Shown here: positions 17,997 to 25,436 of the stretch, one piece after another
How positions within the stretch are numbered: the stretch's first letter is position 1
Layout: each line of letters starts with the position of its first letter
From: Salinimicrobium marinum
GTDB lineage: Bacteria > Bacteroidota > Bacteroidia > Flavobacteriales > Flavobacteriaceae
Length of the DNA stretch: 64,000 bases
Direction: 5' to 3'
Assembly (NCBI RefSeq): GCF_014651535.1
Contig: NZ_BMXB01000011.1
Span: forward strand, 62,001-126,000
Notes under the pieces: model-generated
What the model was told of the DNA's origin: nothing
The model's input: only the letters and a program-made list of their open reading frames with translations
Database searches by the model: none
Program-made: the position numbers and the translations under genes

Positions 17997-18917
17997 CTAT
18001 TCCACCGGCTTGCTGTTGTAATGATCTTTAGAACTTCCAGCATTCCGGGCGTATTCTTCACTTACCGAATTCAGTTCTGCCCCAACAAGAATAATTAAAC
18101 TTGTCAACAACAGCCACAACATTAAAACCACCACTGCTGAAATTGAGCCATACACTTCTCCATAACTTCCGAAATTACTTACATAATAAGAAAATCCCCA
18201 GGAAGCTATCAACCATAAAACAGTAGCTACCAGCGCCCCCGGAAACACCCATTTAAATCTGGGACGAGGTCTTGCCGGCGCAAATTTATATATAAGGCAC
18301 AGAAAGAGCACCACAATGATTGCCAGCACCACCCATCGTAGCCAGCTAATCAAATTTTCAATTTGTGAGGGTAAGCCAATTTGATCTACCAGGGCAGGAA
18401 ATGCTACAATTAAAATCATGCTTAGAATTACCAGAATAATGGCTCCAAGAGTGAAGGCAAGGGTAAGAGCATTCTGTTGTATTAAACCGCGGGTGTTCTT
18501 AGTGTTATAAGCTATATCCACGCCTGTAAACAATGATTTGATTCCTTTATTGGCACTCCACAAACTAAAAAGAATACCCAATGCCGTTCCCCAGCTCAGG
18601 GTCTCCCCGGAAGTGGAAGTGAACTTTTCAATTTGAGTTTCAATAATGCCAAATGCCTGCTCTGGCAGCATGGATGAAAGCTGACTAATCTGACTCTCTA
18701 TTTGCTGCGGATCCAGTGCCAGTCCGTAAATGGAGATGAGGGCCATTATAGCAGGAAAAACAGCAAGAAAAGCATAGAATGCCACTCCTGCAGAAACGAT
18801 CGCCACATTATCTTCTCCTATGCTGTCTTTGACGGTCATCACAATGGATTTCCATCCCGATCCGGATATTTTTGCTGGGCTTTTAGGTTCTGTGTTTTGG
18901 CGTGGTTGTTTAGACAT
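17997..18917 (-). CDS. YihY/BrkB family inner-membrane protein
   Basis: A 306-residue protein with about six membrane helices after a 25-residue hydrophilic N-terminus. Family features include DNVAIVSAGVAFYAFLAVFP near the start, SLWSANKGIKSLF in the middle and the terminal GAELNSVSEEYAR. YihY/YhjD/BrkB proteins were once called ribonuclease BN, but that activity belongs to another protein. A transport role, for example in lipid movement, has been suggested for relatives. The gene converges on the alcohol dehydrogenase gene across the repeat described above. Confidence 0.88.
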   Translation of the reverse strand: MSKQPRQNTEPKSPAKISGSGWKSIVMTVKDSIGEDNVAIVSAGVAFYAFLAVFPAIMALISIYGLALDPQQIESQISQLSSMLPEQAFGIIETQIEKFTSTSGETLSWGTALGILFSLWSANKGIKSLFTGVDIAYNTKNTRGLIQQNALTLAFTLGAIILVILSMILIVAFPALVDQIGLPSQIENLISWLRWVVLAIIVVLFLCLIYKFAPARPRPRFKWVFPGALVATVLWLIASWGFSYYVSNFGSYGEVYGSISAVVVLMLWLLLTSLIILVGAELNSVSEEYARNAGSSKDHYNSKPVE

Positions 18918-19065
18918 TATAGAATTTTATAGATTTAACAAGGCATTTATCCTGCCTGATTTATAGCTCTTTAAATAAAGCTACTAAAATATAAGTCGGT
19001 TTGGGTTTAAACAATTGTTAATACTGAGAATTGAGTCTAAAGCAGTTCTTACAATACCAGAAGTA

Positions 19066-20331
19066 TTATGTTTCGCGATTTTTCTCCTTCTCGTTCAATG
19101 TTCCTTTCTTTCTGAAATGATCTATAACAGCAGGGGCCGTAAGCCCATGTAAAACAATAGAGAACAGGATGATATATGCTGTAATGGCATACAGTTCTCC
19201 CTTGTGTTCAAAATCTGCAAATTGTACAAAAGCCCAGGATAAATAAAAGACAGATCCAATCCCTCTTATCCCGAAGAAGCTAATGGCTAATTTATTCCTG
19301 AGTTCATCTTTTACACCCCACAATCCTATTAATCCTGCCAGTGGGCGTATAATGAGTACAAAAGCAAGCGCGAAAACCACTCCTTTCCAGTCTGTCAAAC
19401 CTAAAATACCATTCAGGATAGAGGCTCCAAATAAAATTATCCATACTACCAGCAGCAAATGTTCAATTTCGGATACAAAGTCGTGCAGTTTCTTTTTATA
19501 GTCCCCACTTACTTTCTCGTAATAGCGCAAGCTGAAACCAGCAAAGAATACAGCCAAAAATCCGTAGCCATGCAGGAGTTCGGTTACTCCGTATGTGAAA
19601 ACGGTAAGAGAAAGTGCTAAAAATCCGACGAAGGTTTTTACCCCTGTCACATGATGGATCCTTTCCAGTGCATAACCAATTAACCGCCCAATGATTAGCC
19701 CCAGCAGGATGCCCAGAAATATTTTCAGCAGGAATTTATCCAGAAACCAGTCGGAAAAACTAAAAGCAGCCCAACCTCCGGCCTGCGCCACCATAACAGC
19801 CAGATACGAGAAGGGGAATGCGATCCCGTCATTCAAACCGGCTTCTGCGGTAAGCGGAAACCTTATAACGTCTTCGGCACTTTCTTCCTTTAAAGGGTCA
19901 TCCAGCTGAACCTCTGCGGCCAGTACAGGATCTGTAGGAGCCAAAACAGCAGCCAAAAGTAGTGAAGACGGGATACTTAAAATGAGGAAATACTGTCCAA
20001 TAAAATAAGCTGAGACCATACAAATAGGCATGGTCACAAACACCAGCAGTAATGGTTTACGCCAGCTTTTCAGGTCATAGGTAGCACCAATTTTCAGTCC
20101 TGCTCCCATCAGGGAAATGATCACAATAGTTTCAGAAAAATACATCAGCCATTCATCATCCCAAATCTTCTGAGGCCAGCTAAGAGGATAACCAAAAGCG
20201 AACATCGCAAACCCTATCAGCAATAAAATAATTGGAGAACTTACCTTTATCTTTTTTGAAATTGAAGGGAGCCAGGCCATTATTAGAGTTGCGAAACCAA
20301 GACCTGCAAGTATTATGTAATGTTCTTCCAT
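19066..20331 (-). CDS. Cation:proton antiporter, NhaP/CPA1 type
   Basis: About 421 residues with 12 or so hydrophobic helices. The core of the CPA1 fold is visible in AVLAPTDPVLAAEVQ and in TAEAGLNDGIAFPF, where the conserved Asp/Asn-Asp residues for ion exchange lie. FFGIRGIGSVFYL near the C-terminus is typical of the NhaP/NHE group. The protein should exchange Na+ or K+ for H+. I prefer the ATG at 20331, since the upstream 19 residues are hydrophilic and unlike the family. The gene is divergent from the XRE repressor. Confidence 0.88.
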   Translation of the reverse strand: MEEHYIILAGLGFATLIMAWLPSISKKIKVSSPIILLLIGFAMFAFGYPLSWPQKIWDDEWLMYFSETIVIISLMGAGLKIGATYDLKSWRKPLLLVFVTMPICMVSAYFIGQYFLILSIPSSLLLAAVLAPTDPVLAAEVQLDDPLKEESAEDVIRFPLTAEAGLNDGIAFPFSYLAVMVAQAGGWAAFSFSDWFLDKFLLKIFLGILLGLIIGRLIGYALERIHHVTGVKTFVGFLALSLTVFTYGVTELLHGYGFLAVFFAGFSLRYYEKVSGDYKKKLHDFVSEIEHLLLVVWIILFGASILNGILGLTDWKGVVFALAFVLIIRPLAGLIGLWGVKDELRNKLAISFFGIRGIGSVFYLSWAFVQFADFEHKGELYAITAYIILFSIVLHGLTAPAVIDHFRKKGTLNEKEKNRET

Positions 20332-20478
20332 AGGAAATAAAAATAAATGATTTTCTCCTACGGAAAGCTTAAACCTTCTGAATTTCACAAAAGACTAACA
20401 TTTTATTCAAGAAGAATATGACGTAACCAATTTAAACGGGCTAATCCTCTACTCCATTAAATTAAAAAACAACATTTT

Positions 20479-20530
20479 AGGAGAAATTCCACAACTCATA
20501 TAGGAAATATTCCTAAAAAAAGTATATTTG
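20479..20530 (+). promoter_or_regulatory. Candidate autorepression region of the XRE/S24 gene
   Basis: Two similar sites with the pattern GGA-N5-TCC begin at 20480 (GGAGAAATTCC) and 20503 (GGAAATATTCC, inside TAGGAAATATTCCTA). Their 23-base spacing places them on nearly the same DNA face. They sit directly before a Bacteroidota -7 box TATATTTG (20523-20530), where a -33 element would be expected. The repressor encoded immediately downstream is the likely binder. The -7 box is only three bases from the ATG, so the mRNA may be leaderless. Confidence 0.5.
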
Positions 20531-20533
20531 TGT

Positions 20534-21301
20534 ATGGGAACAAAAGTAGCAACAGAGATCAAACGCTTTAAGGAGGTTCGTGATGAACACAATCTCACGC
20601 AATCTGAATTTGCCGCATTACTGGGAATTAAAAATTCCACGGCAGATATTGAAAGAGGAAGAACCAAACTCTCAGGGCGGGTCATTGCAGAAATGTTACG
20701 CCAGTTCGGTATAAATCCTTTGTGGTTATTTGGTGAAAGCCGGCAAAAGCACCTGGAATTGACCAAAGGTGATGTAAGCCCTAAGGTAGTAAGCGTGAAC
20801 AGTGCCGAAAATGAAAACATCGTCCTTGTCAATGTAAAAGCTGCCGCCGGATATCCGCATAATGTACAGGATGTGGATTGGTACCAACAACTACCTGCTT
20901 TTGACATTCCCTTACCGGAATACAGAAATGCCACCTACAGGGGCTTTCAGATAGAGGGTGACAGTATGCTCCCGAATTTACATCCCGGGGAATGGGTGCT
21001 GGGAAAAGCTGTTCCTACCATTGAGGAGGCCGGAAATAATAAAATTCATGTGGTGGTGCTGTATGACTCTGTGTTGGTAAAGAAACTTCAGAAATTACCA
21101 GATCCTTCTAAACTGGCTCTAATTTCCCTGAATGAAGACTACCTGCCAATAGAGATTAATGTAGGCGATATTCAGGAATTATGGCAGGTAAACAGCAAGC
21201 TTACCTTTAATTTAGATGCACCTTCAGAAAGCGGACTTCTAAAGCAGTTACAGCAGTCAATGGAGGAATTGAAAAATGACTTTAAAACCTTCCGGCAATA
21301 A
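20534..21301 (+). CDS. XRE-family repressor with LexA-like S24 peptidase domain
   Basis: A 255-residue protein. Residues 1-65 form a Cro/CI-type helix-turn-helix (NLTQSEFAALLGIKNSTA). A linker leads to KAAAGY, the position of a self-cleavage site. The S24 domain then shows the nucleophile in IEGDSMLPNLHPGE and a candidate lysine in LYDSVLVKKL. Such proteins repress genes until RecA-stimulated autocleavage, or act as phage-type repressors. The start at 20534 is the first ATG; a TTG two codons earlier is less likely. No prophage genes are adjacent, so this seems to be a chromosomal stress regulator. Targets beyond its own promoter are unknown. Confidence 0.87.
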   Translation: MGTKVATEIKRFKEVRDEHNLTQSEFAALLGIKNSTADIERGRTKLSGRVIAEMLRQFGINPLWLFGESRQKHLELTKGDVSPKVVSVNSAENENIVLVNVKAAAGYPHNVQDVDWYQQLPAFDIPLPEYRNATYRGFQIEGDSMLPNLHPGEWVLGKAVPTIEEAGNNKIHVVVLYDSVLVKKLQKLPDPSKLALISLNEDYLPIEINVGDIQELWQVNSKLTFNLDAPSESGLLKQLQQSMEELKNDFKTFRQ

Positions 21302-21382
21302 TTAAGATGATATCTTCTTCAGAAAAGCTCAACAGCTTTTTCCGAATTACGGAGGGAGTGGTTTTTCAGCTCGAAGAAAAAA

Positions 21383-21420
21383 AAGAGGCTGTCTAAAAAG
21401 CACTTTTTAGACAGCCTCTT
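21383..21420. terminator. Short GAGGCTGTCTAAAAAG hairpin, bidirectional terminator
   Basis: A perfect 18-base stem AAGAGGCTGTCTAAAAAG and its complement, separated only by two bases. It is the compact form of the ends of the repeat at 17.8 kb. It lies between the convergent XRE and lipoprotein genes, with A/T runs on both sides, so it can end transcription from both directions. Confidence 0.75.
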
Positions 21421-21440
21421 ATATACCATTTCTGGTTTAT

Positions 21441-21602
21441 TTAGAATTCATCTTCTACGTCATCTGCTGCATCTTCGATTTCATCTCCCACGTCATCTGC
21501 CGCGTTTTCGATATCATCTGCTGCACGATTCTCGTCTCTACAAGAGGTAAACATTACGCTGCTTGTCATAAGCAGACCTAGAATTAAAACTACTTTTTTC
21601 AT
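21441..21602 (-). CDS. Tiny acidic lipoprotein (53 residues)
   Basis: The frame starts MKKVVLILGLLMTSSVMF and reaches a lipobox-like TSCRDE with the cysteine at residue 21. The mature part is only about 33 residues. It consists of Ala/Asp/Glu repeats (AADDIENAADDVGDE, then EIEDAADDVEDE) with a roughly 11-residue period, as expected for a short amphipathic helix. It should be a membrane-anchored, strongly acidic peptide. Function is unknown. The paralog at 21661-21855 lies 58 bases upstream on the same strand, and a third relative is at 52231. Confidence 0.75.
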   Translation of the reverse strand: MKKVVLILGLLMTSSVMFTSCRDENRAADDIENAADDVGDEIEDAADDVEDEF

Positions 21603-21660
21603 AATTAAAATATTAAATGGTTGATTTTGAATAATTTTATATGGTACTTCAAGTAATTAT

Positions 21661-21855
21661 TTATTGATCGTCAATTTCTCCCACTCCCTGTTCTCTGGGT
21701 ACTTCATTCACATTTTCCTCTGCAGCATCATCTTCTACCTCCAGGTCCTCATTATTAAGTTCTACCTCATTAGACTCATTGGGAGTATCCCTACAGGAAA
21801 TAAATGCTGTACTAAAAGTAAAAAGCATTGCAAGCGTTAATAGCGTCTTCTTCAT
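21661..21855 (-). CDS. Small acidic lipoprotein (64 residues)
   Basis: The signal peptide MKKTLLTLAMLFTFSTAF ends in ISCRDT with the lipidated cysteine at residue 21. The mature chain is dominated by Glu, Asp and Asn (ELNNEDLEVEDDAAEEN) and ends EIDDQ. It shares the SCRD lipobox and acidic character with the 53-residue neighbour and with the protein at 52231-52458. Function is unknown. A -7 box lies 28 bases upstream. Confidence 0.78.
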   Translation of the reverse strand: MKKTLLTLAMLFTFSTAFISCRDTPNESNEVELNNEDLEVEDDAAEENVNEVPREQGVGEIDDQ

Positions 21856-21883
21856 AAATCATTTTTTTCAGGTTTAGTTCTAA

Positions 21884-21891
21884 CAAAATTA
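21884..21891 (-). promoter_or_regulatory. -7 promoter box for the 64-residue lipoprotein gene
   Basis: TAATTTTG on the minus strand matches the Bacteroidota TAnnTTTG element, 28 bases before the ATG. No clear -33 element is visible. Confidence 0.5.
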
Positions 21892-21968
21892 GATAAACTA
21901 TTATTAGATTAACATTTTCTCTGCTAAAGTTTTCATAAAAGTGCAGAAGCAGACTCGTTTACAGAAAT

Positions 21969-22003
21969 TAAAAAAGCCGCACAATTTATAGATATGTGCG
22001 GCT
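21969..22003 (-). terminator. Intrinsic terminator of the large coiled-coil membrane protein gene
   Basis: The perfect nine-base stem AGCCGCACA / TGTGCGGCT is followed on the minus strand by a run of T. It lies about 22 bases past the stop at 22025. Confidence 0.8.
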
Positions 22004-22024
22004 AAAATTTTGATTAATCAGGCA

Positions 22025-23734
22025 TTACAGGAACCACCCTTCCAGGGCAAGCATTCCTCCAACAGCCGAGGCAATTCCTGAAAGAATAGCAGTACCTACC
22101 AGCCACCATGCAGCTGTTGCTGCAGTCTTTCTGGATTCTTCGGCAGCTGCGAGACTCTTTTCCTTAGCCTCACGCATTTTTTCATTTACTTTTGCTTCTA
22201 CCTGATTTGCTTTTTCAAGCACTCCGTCTCTTGCGGAAACAATAGTTTCGGCTATACCTTCAGATTCTGTTCTGCTCATTCCGGTCTTTTTTGCAACCAG
22301 TGCAGTCATTTCATCTTTATTGTAATGTTGCAGTTTATACTGAAGATCTCTTCCACTACTATCTCCGGAACTCTGGAAAATAGAGGTAAAATCTGAATAG
22401 ATCTTGTCCATACTAAATGAAGATCCACCGTCGCCGCTTCCGGAAAATAATTCTTTAATTTTTGCCTGTATGCCTTCCTTTTGAGAAGAGGCTTTATCTC
22501 CGGTGCTTCCAAGGAAAGAGGTAACTTTAGCCAGTACGCCTTCAATTTTATCGGCATACTTTTCAGCATCACTTTCACTCATTCCCTGGGATGAAGCTAT
22601 TTTAATAAGAGTTGGACGATCTAATGCCGTAGCCTTTGATTTAAGGACATTTGAAGCCTGTCCCGGTTCGTTCATTATCTTGCGTATATCTTCTTCCAGC
22701 TTTTCTGGCTGCAATTCCCTTTTATCGGTATTTTGCAGCGCTTTCTTGATTTTTTCCTGATATTGATTGATCTGTTCCCGGTCTGCCGGCGTAAGCTCTT
22801 CAATACCTTTTTTAGCTTTCTCTTCATTAGAAGCATCACTCTTTGCGATATCTTTTAAACCTCCTACATGGTCCTTGATCGCCTGCTTGTCTTCTTTGGA
22901 AAGCGTACTTTTATCTGCCTCCTCAAGAATCATCTTCTTAACAGAATTCGGATAATCAAAGTCTGCTTTCTCAGTCACCTGAAGATCTGTAAGTAGGTTC
23001 TTGATCTGCTTCTTAAGATTATTGATGTCAATTCGCTGAGGTTTTAACTGCTGAACGTACTCATCAACCTTCTTATCTATATCATTGGTGTCAAATAGTT
23101 TTTCAAACTGCTTTCTCATTTGTCTCGACTGCTCTTTTGCGCTGGTACGTGCCACTTCTTTAGCAGCGCTCGTATCAGATTTTGAAAATATAGAAGCAGT
23201 AGCAGAAGATGCAGAAGAAAGCCCTCCTTTTACAGTAGATACCAATCCCCCTACCATGGAAGATATAGCACTTATCTCAAAATAGGTCATGGCAATAAAA
23301 AATGCCGCCCAGATTACCAGTCCTAATGCAGCACCAATAAAGTCTTCTCCAACCAATCCTAACTGCACAGCAAACAAGCTGGCAAAGAAAAGAGCAATTG
23401 AAGTAGTGATCATGGTCCAGGCCCCGAATCCGGTTGAAATTTTCTGACCTAAGTTCATACCATCGTCGTCGTCATCATCATAATTGTGAGAGTGTGACAC
23501 ATCCTTATTATCCTTATGAGCCTTCTTCTCCACATTTCCTATGGCAGTAATCCCCCCGGCAACAGAAAGTGCTGTTAGCAATAACTGGAAAGCGACTGCA
23601 AGTAAAACACCGGCGACAATACTAACGAAGAAATTACCGCCCTCTACTAGTACAGGAGATATTTCTCTTTCCACTGTTTGTGCAACAGTAGAAAATGGTA
23701 CAATAAGCAGGAGTGCTAGTTTAAAATTTTTCAT
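22025..23734 (-). CDS. Large membrane protein with coiled-coil and repeated helical modules, function unknown
   Basis: A 569-residue protein with a possible signal peptide (KLALLLIVPFSTVAQ). Helices lie near residues 30-65, 105-125 and 130-160, with a DDDDDD stretch near residue 87. A long charged helical region (about 190-530) comes next, then a final membrane segment AAWWLVGTAILSGIASAVGG. Two related modules occur in the helical region: LDRPTLIKIASSQGMSESDA and the later MTALVAKKTGMSRTESEG. Both look like short helix-turn repeats. The gene is alone between two terminators. It could be an envelope stress or cell-architecture protein; I do not recognise a characterised family. Confidence 0.7.
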   Translation of the reverse strand: MKNFKLALLLIVPFSTVAQTVEREISPVLVEGGNFFVSIVAGVLLAVAFQLLLTALSVAGGITAIGNVEKKAHKDNKDVSHSHNYDDDDDDGMNLGQKISTGFGAWTMITTSIALFFASLFAVQLGLVGEDFIGAALGLVIWAAFFIAMTYFEISAISSMVGGLVSTVKGGLSSASSATASIFSKSDTSAAKEVARTSAKEQSRQMRKQFEKLFDTNDIDKKVDEYVQQLKPQRIDINNLKKQIKNLLTDLQVTEKADFDYPNSVKKMILEEADKSTLSKEDKQAIKDHVGGLKDIAKSDASNEEKAKKGIEELTPADREQINQYQEKIKKALQNTDKRELQPEKLEEDIRKIMNEPGQASNVLKSKATALDRPTLIKIASSQGMSESDAEKYADKIEGVLAKVTSFLGSTGDKASSQKEGIQAKIKELFSGSGDGGSSFSMDKIYSDFTSIFQSSGDSSGRDLQYKLQHYNKDEMTALVAKKTGMSRTESEGIAETIVSARDGVLEKANQVEAKVNEKMREAKEKSLAAAEESRKTAATAAWWLVGTAILSGIASAVGGMLALEGWFL

Positions 23735-23915
23735 AGAATTGATTTTTAATTAGTTACAATCCAAATTAAAACTTTCATCTCAGGATTTTTTAAAAAAAAT
23801 CATAAAACCACAATAGCACCCTGGAAATTATGAGAACTTTTTATTTTCAGAAGTGGTTTTAAAAGAATATTGTGATCCGAAAATAAGCAGGCTGAAAAAA
23901 TGGAAAAGCCAGGAT

Positions 23916-24320
23916 TCAGATTTCTCTGCAAATAAGGGATTCTATTTTGTCACAGACGCTGTTCAATACCTCAACAGATAATGGTTTTTCGAGATAATCG
24001 ATAAACTGCGGATATTCTTCCGCTTTTCTGTGATCATGGGAATTTATGGAAGAGGTTGCGATAACTACATAAATATGGTCTTTGAATTTTTCACTTTGAA
24101 TAGCATCCAGGAATTCCCAGCCGTTCATTATCGGCATATTAATGTCAAGCAGCACAAGATACGGTGTGTTCTCAACGCCACTACCTTTCATCTCCTCCAA
24201 TGCTTCCCGTGCGTTTTTACAACTAAAAGCCACGGGTGGCAAACAACTGCGTTTAACGAGTACCTTGTGTAAAAATAATACCACGGCATCGTCATCCACA
24301 AGAACAACTTTGTAGTCCAT
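23916..24320 (-). CDS. Single-domain response regulator
   Basis: About 134 residues forming one receiver domain and nothing else. It shows the acidic pair in VVLVDDDAV, the phospho-acceptor aspartate in VLLDINMPIMNG, the Ser/Thr switch region IATSS and the lysine in YLEKPLS. The ATG at 24320 is preferred over 24344, because a -7 box TATATTTG (24323-24330) lies between them. No histidine kinase is adjacent, so it probably receives phosphate from a distant kinase or acts in a phosphorelay. Confidence 0.85.
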   Translation of the reverse strand: MDYKVVLVDDDAVVLFLHKVLVKRSCLPPVAFSCKNAREALEEMKGSGVENTPYLVLLDINMPIMNGWEFLDAIQSEKFKDHIYVVIATSSINSHDHRKAEEYPQFIDYLEKPLSVEVLNSVCDKIESLICREI

Positions 24321-24450
24321 CTCAAATATATAAGTAGGTTTCATTCAGTACTTTCGGGGCAGAAAGCACTAAATGTTCATTTTCATCTTCAAGTTAAAAA
24401 AAGCTATTGAATCACAGCCTAAAAATTATCCTAATATACAGGATAAAAGA

Positions 24451-24948
24451 TCAAAAAAATCCTTCTCGAAACTCCCACAACTTAATGCAAAATAAGATTA
24501 AGAAGATTCCGGAGATCACAAATTCCATAAATGTAGAAGCCACAAGTCCCAAAAATGAACCAAAAGCAGCCCTGGTAGCTGTTCGGGAATCACTTTTATT
24601 AATGATCTCTCCAATAAAAGCACCCCCAAAAGCACCCAGAATAATTCCGAAGGGAATAGGAATAAATATTCCAACAATCAAACCTACAGTCGCTCCTATC
24701 ATTCCGGGTTTGCTTCCTCCAAAATATTTGGAACCCAAAGCCGGAATTATATATTGTAAGACTACCACAAGAATAGATACCAAAAGGGTAATGCCTAAAA
24801 AGGTGTAGTTCATGGGAACCACCGAAGTGAGATAGAATAAAAGTAATCCTGCCCAGCTCAAAGGCACTCCCGGCAACACAGGTAAAAAACTCCCCAACAT
24901 TCCGGTTATTAAAAGAATGCATGCCAGTACCAGTAAAAGTATATCCAT
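24451..24948 (-). CDS. DUF456 family membrane protein
   Basis: A 165-residue hydrophobic protein with about five helices. The glycine-rich internal repeat typical of DUF456 is visible: GSKYFGGSKPGMIGATVG followed by GIILGAFGGAFIGEI. The N-terminal GSFLPVLPGVPLSWAG is also characteristic. Function is unknown in the family. It is transcribed divergently from the BlaI-type repressor with a 125-base spacer. Confidence 0.85.
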   Translation of the reverse strand: MDILLLVLACILLITGMLGSFLPVLPGVPLSWAGLLLFYLTSVVPMNYTFLGITLLVSILVVVLQYIIPALGSKYFGGSKPGMIGATVGLIVGIFIPIPFGIILGAFGGAFIGEIINKSDSRTATRAAFGSFLGLVASTFMEFVISGIFLILFCIKLWEFREGFF

Positions 24949-24996
24949 AAAATTTTAATTGGCAGCTAATATACAGAAAGGAATAACCAAAAAAAC

Positions 24997-25037
24997 AACT
25001 AATAGATTAGTTTAAACTAATTATTTAGTTTATATTA
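24997..25037. promoter_or_regulatory. Operator-like palindromes before the BlaI gene
   Basis: The perfect 16-base palindrome ATTAGTTTAAACTAAT (25006-25021) is flanked by further ACTAAT and TTTAGTTTA half-words. TATATTAG near 25031 could be a degenerate -7 box. The BlaI-type repressor encoded just downstream is the obvious candidate ligand. Confidence 0.5.
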
Positions 25038-25073
25038 GCAGAACAATCATTTGAAAAAAAAACAAAAGGAACC

Positions 25074-25436
25074 ATGAAACAACTAACCAAAGCAGAAGAA
25101 GAGATCATGCAGATTTTATGGCAACTCAAAAAAGCCAATGTAGCAGGTATCATAGAAGAAATGCCGGAGCCAAAACCTGCCTACAATACTGTTTCTACAA
25201 TTGTAAGGATCCTGGAAACCAAAGGTTTTGTAGATCATGAAAAACAGGGAAAAGGGTACCTTTATTATCCGCTCGTAGAAAAGGAAACCTACAGCAATCA
25301 AAGCATGAATAAATTAATGGACAATTATTTTAATGGCTCCTTTAAAAGTATGGTTTCTTTTTTCATGAAGAAAAACGATCTGGATACGAAAGAGCTGGAA
25401 TCTATCTTAAAAGAAATCAATAAAAAAGATTCGTAA
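25074..25436 (+). CDS. BlaI/MecI/CopY family transcriptional repressor
   Basis: A 120-residue winged-helix protein with the family N-terminus LTKAEEEIMQILWQL and the recognition region YNTVSTIVRILETKGFV. The C-terminal half is the dimerisation and cleavage region. In BlaI/MecI systems the repressor is inactivated when its membrane metalloprotease partner is triggered. Here that partner (M56 family) begins at the overlapping TAATG. The sensed signal in Bacteroidota is generally not known and need not be beta-lactam. Confidence 0.9.
   Translation: MKQLTKAEEEIMQILWQLKKANVAGIIEEMPEPKPAYNTVSTIVRILETKGFVDHEKQGKGYLYYPLVEKETYSNQSMNKLMDNYFNGSFKSMVSFFMKKNDLDTKELESILKEINKKDS

Noticed and set aside
20449..20934. 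161-residue minus-strand frame
   Set aside because: Lies wholly opposite the XRE/S24 gene, whose motifs are clear, and covers its promoter.
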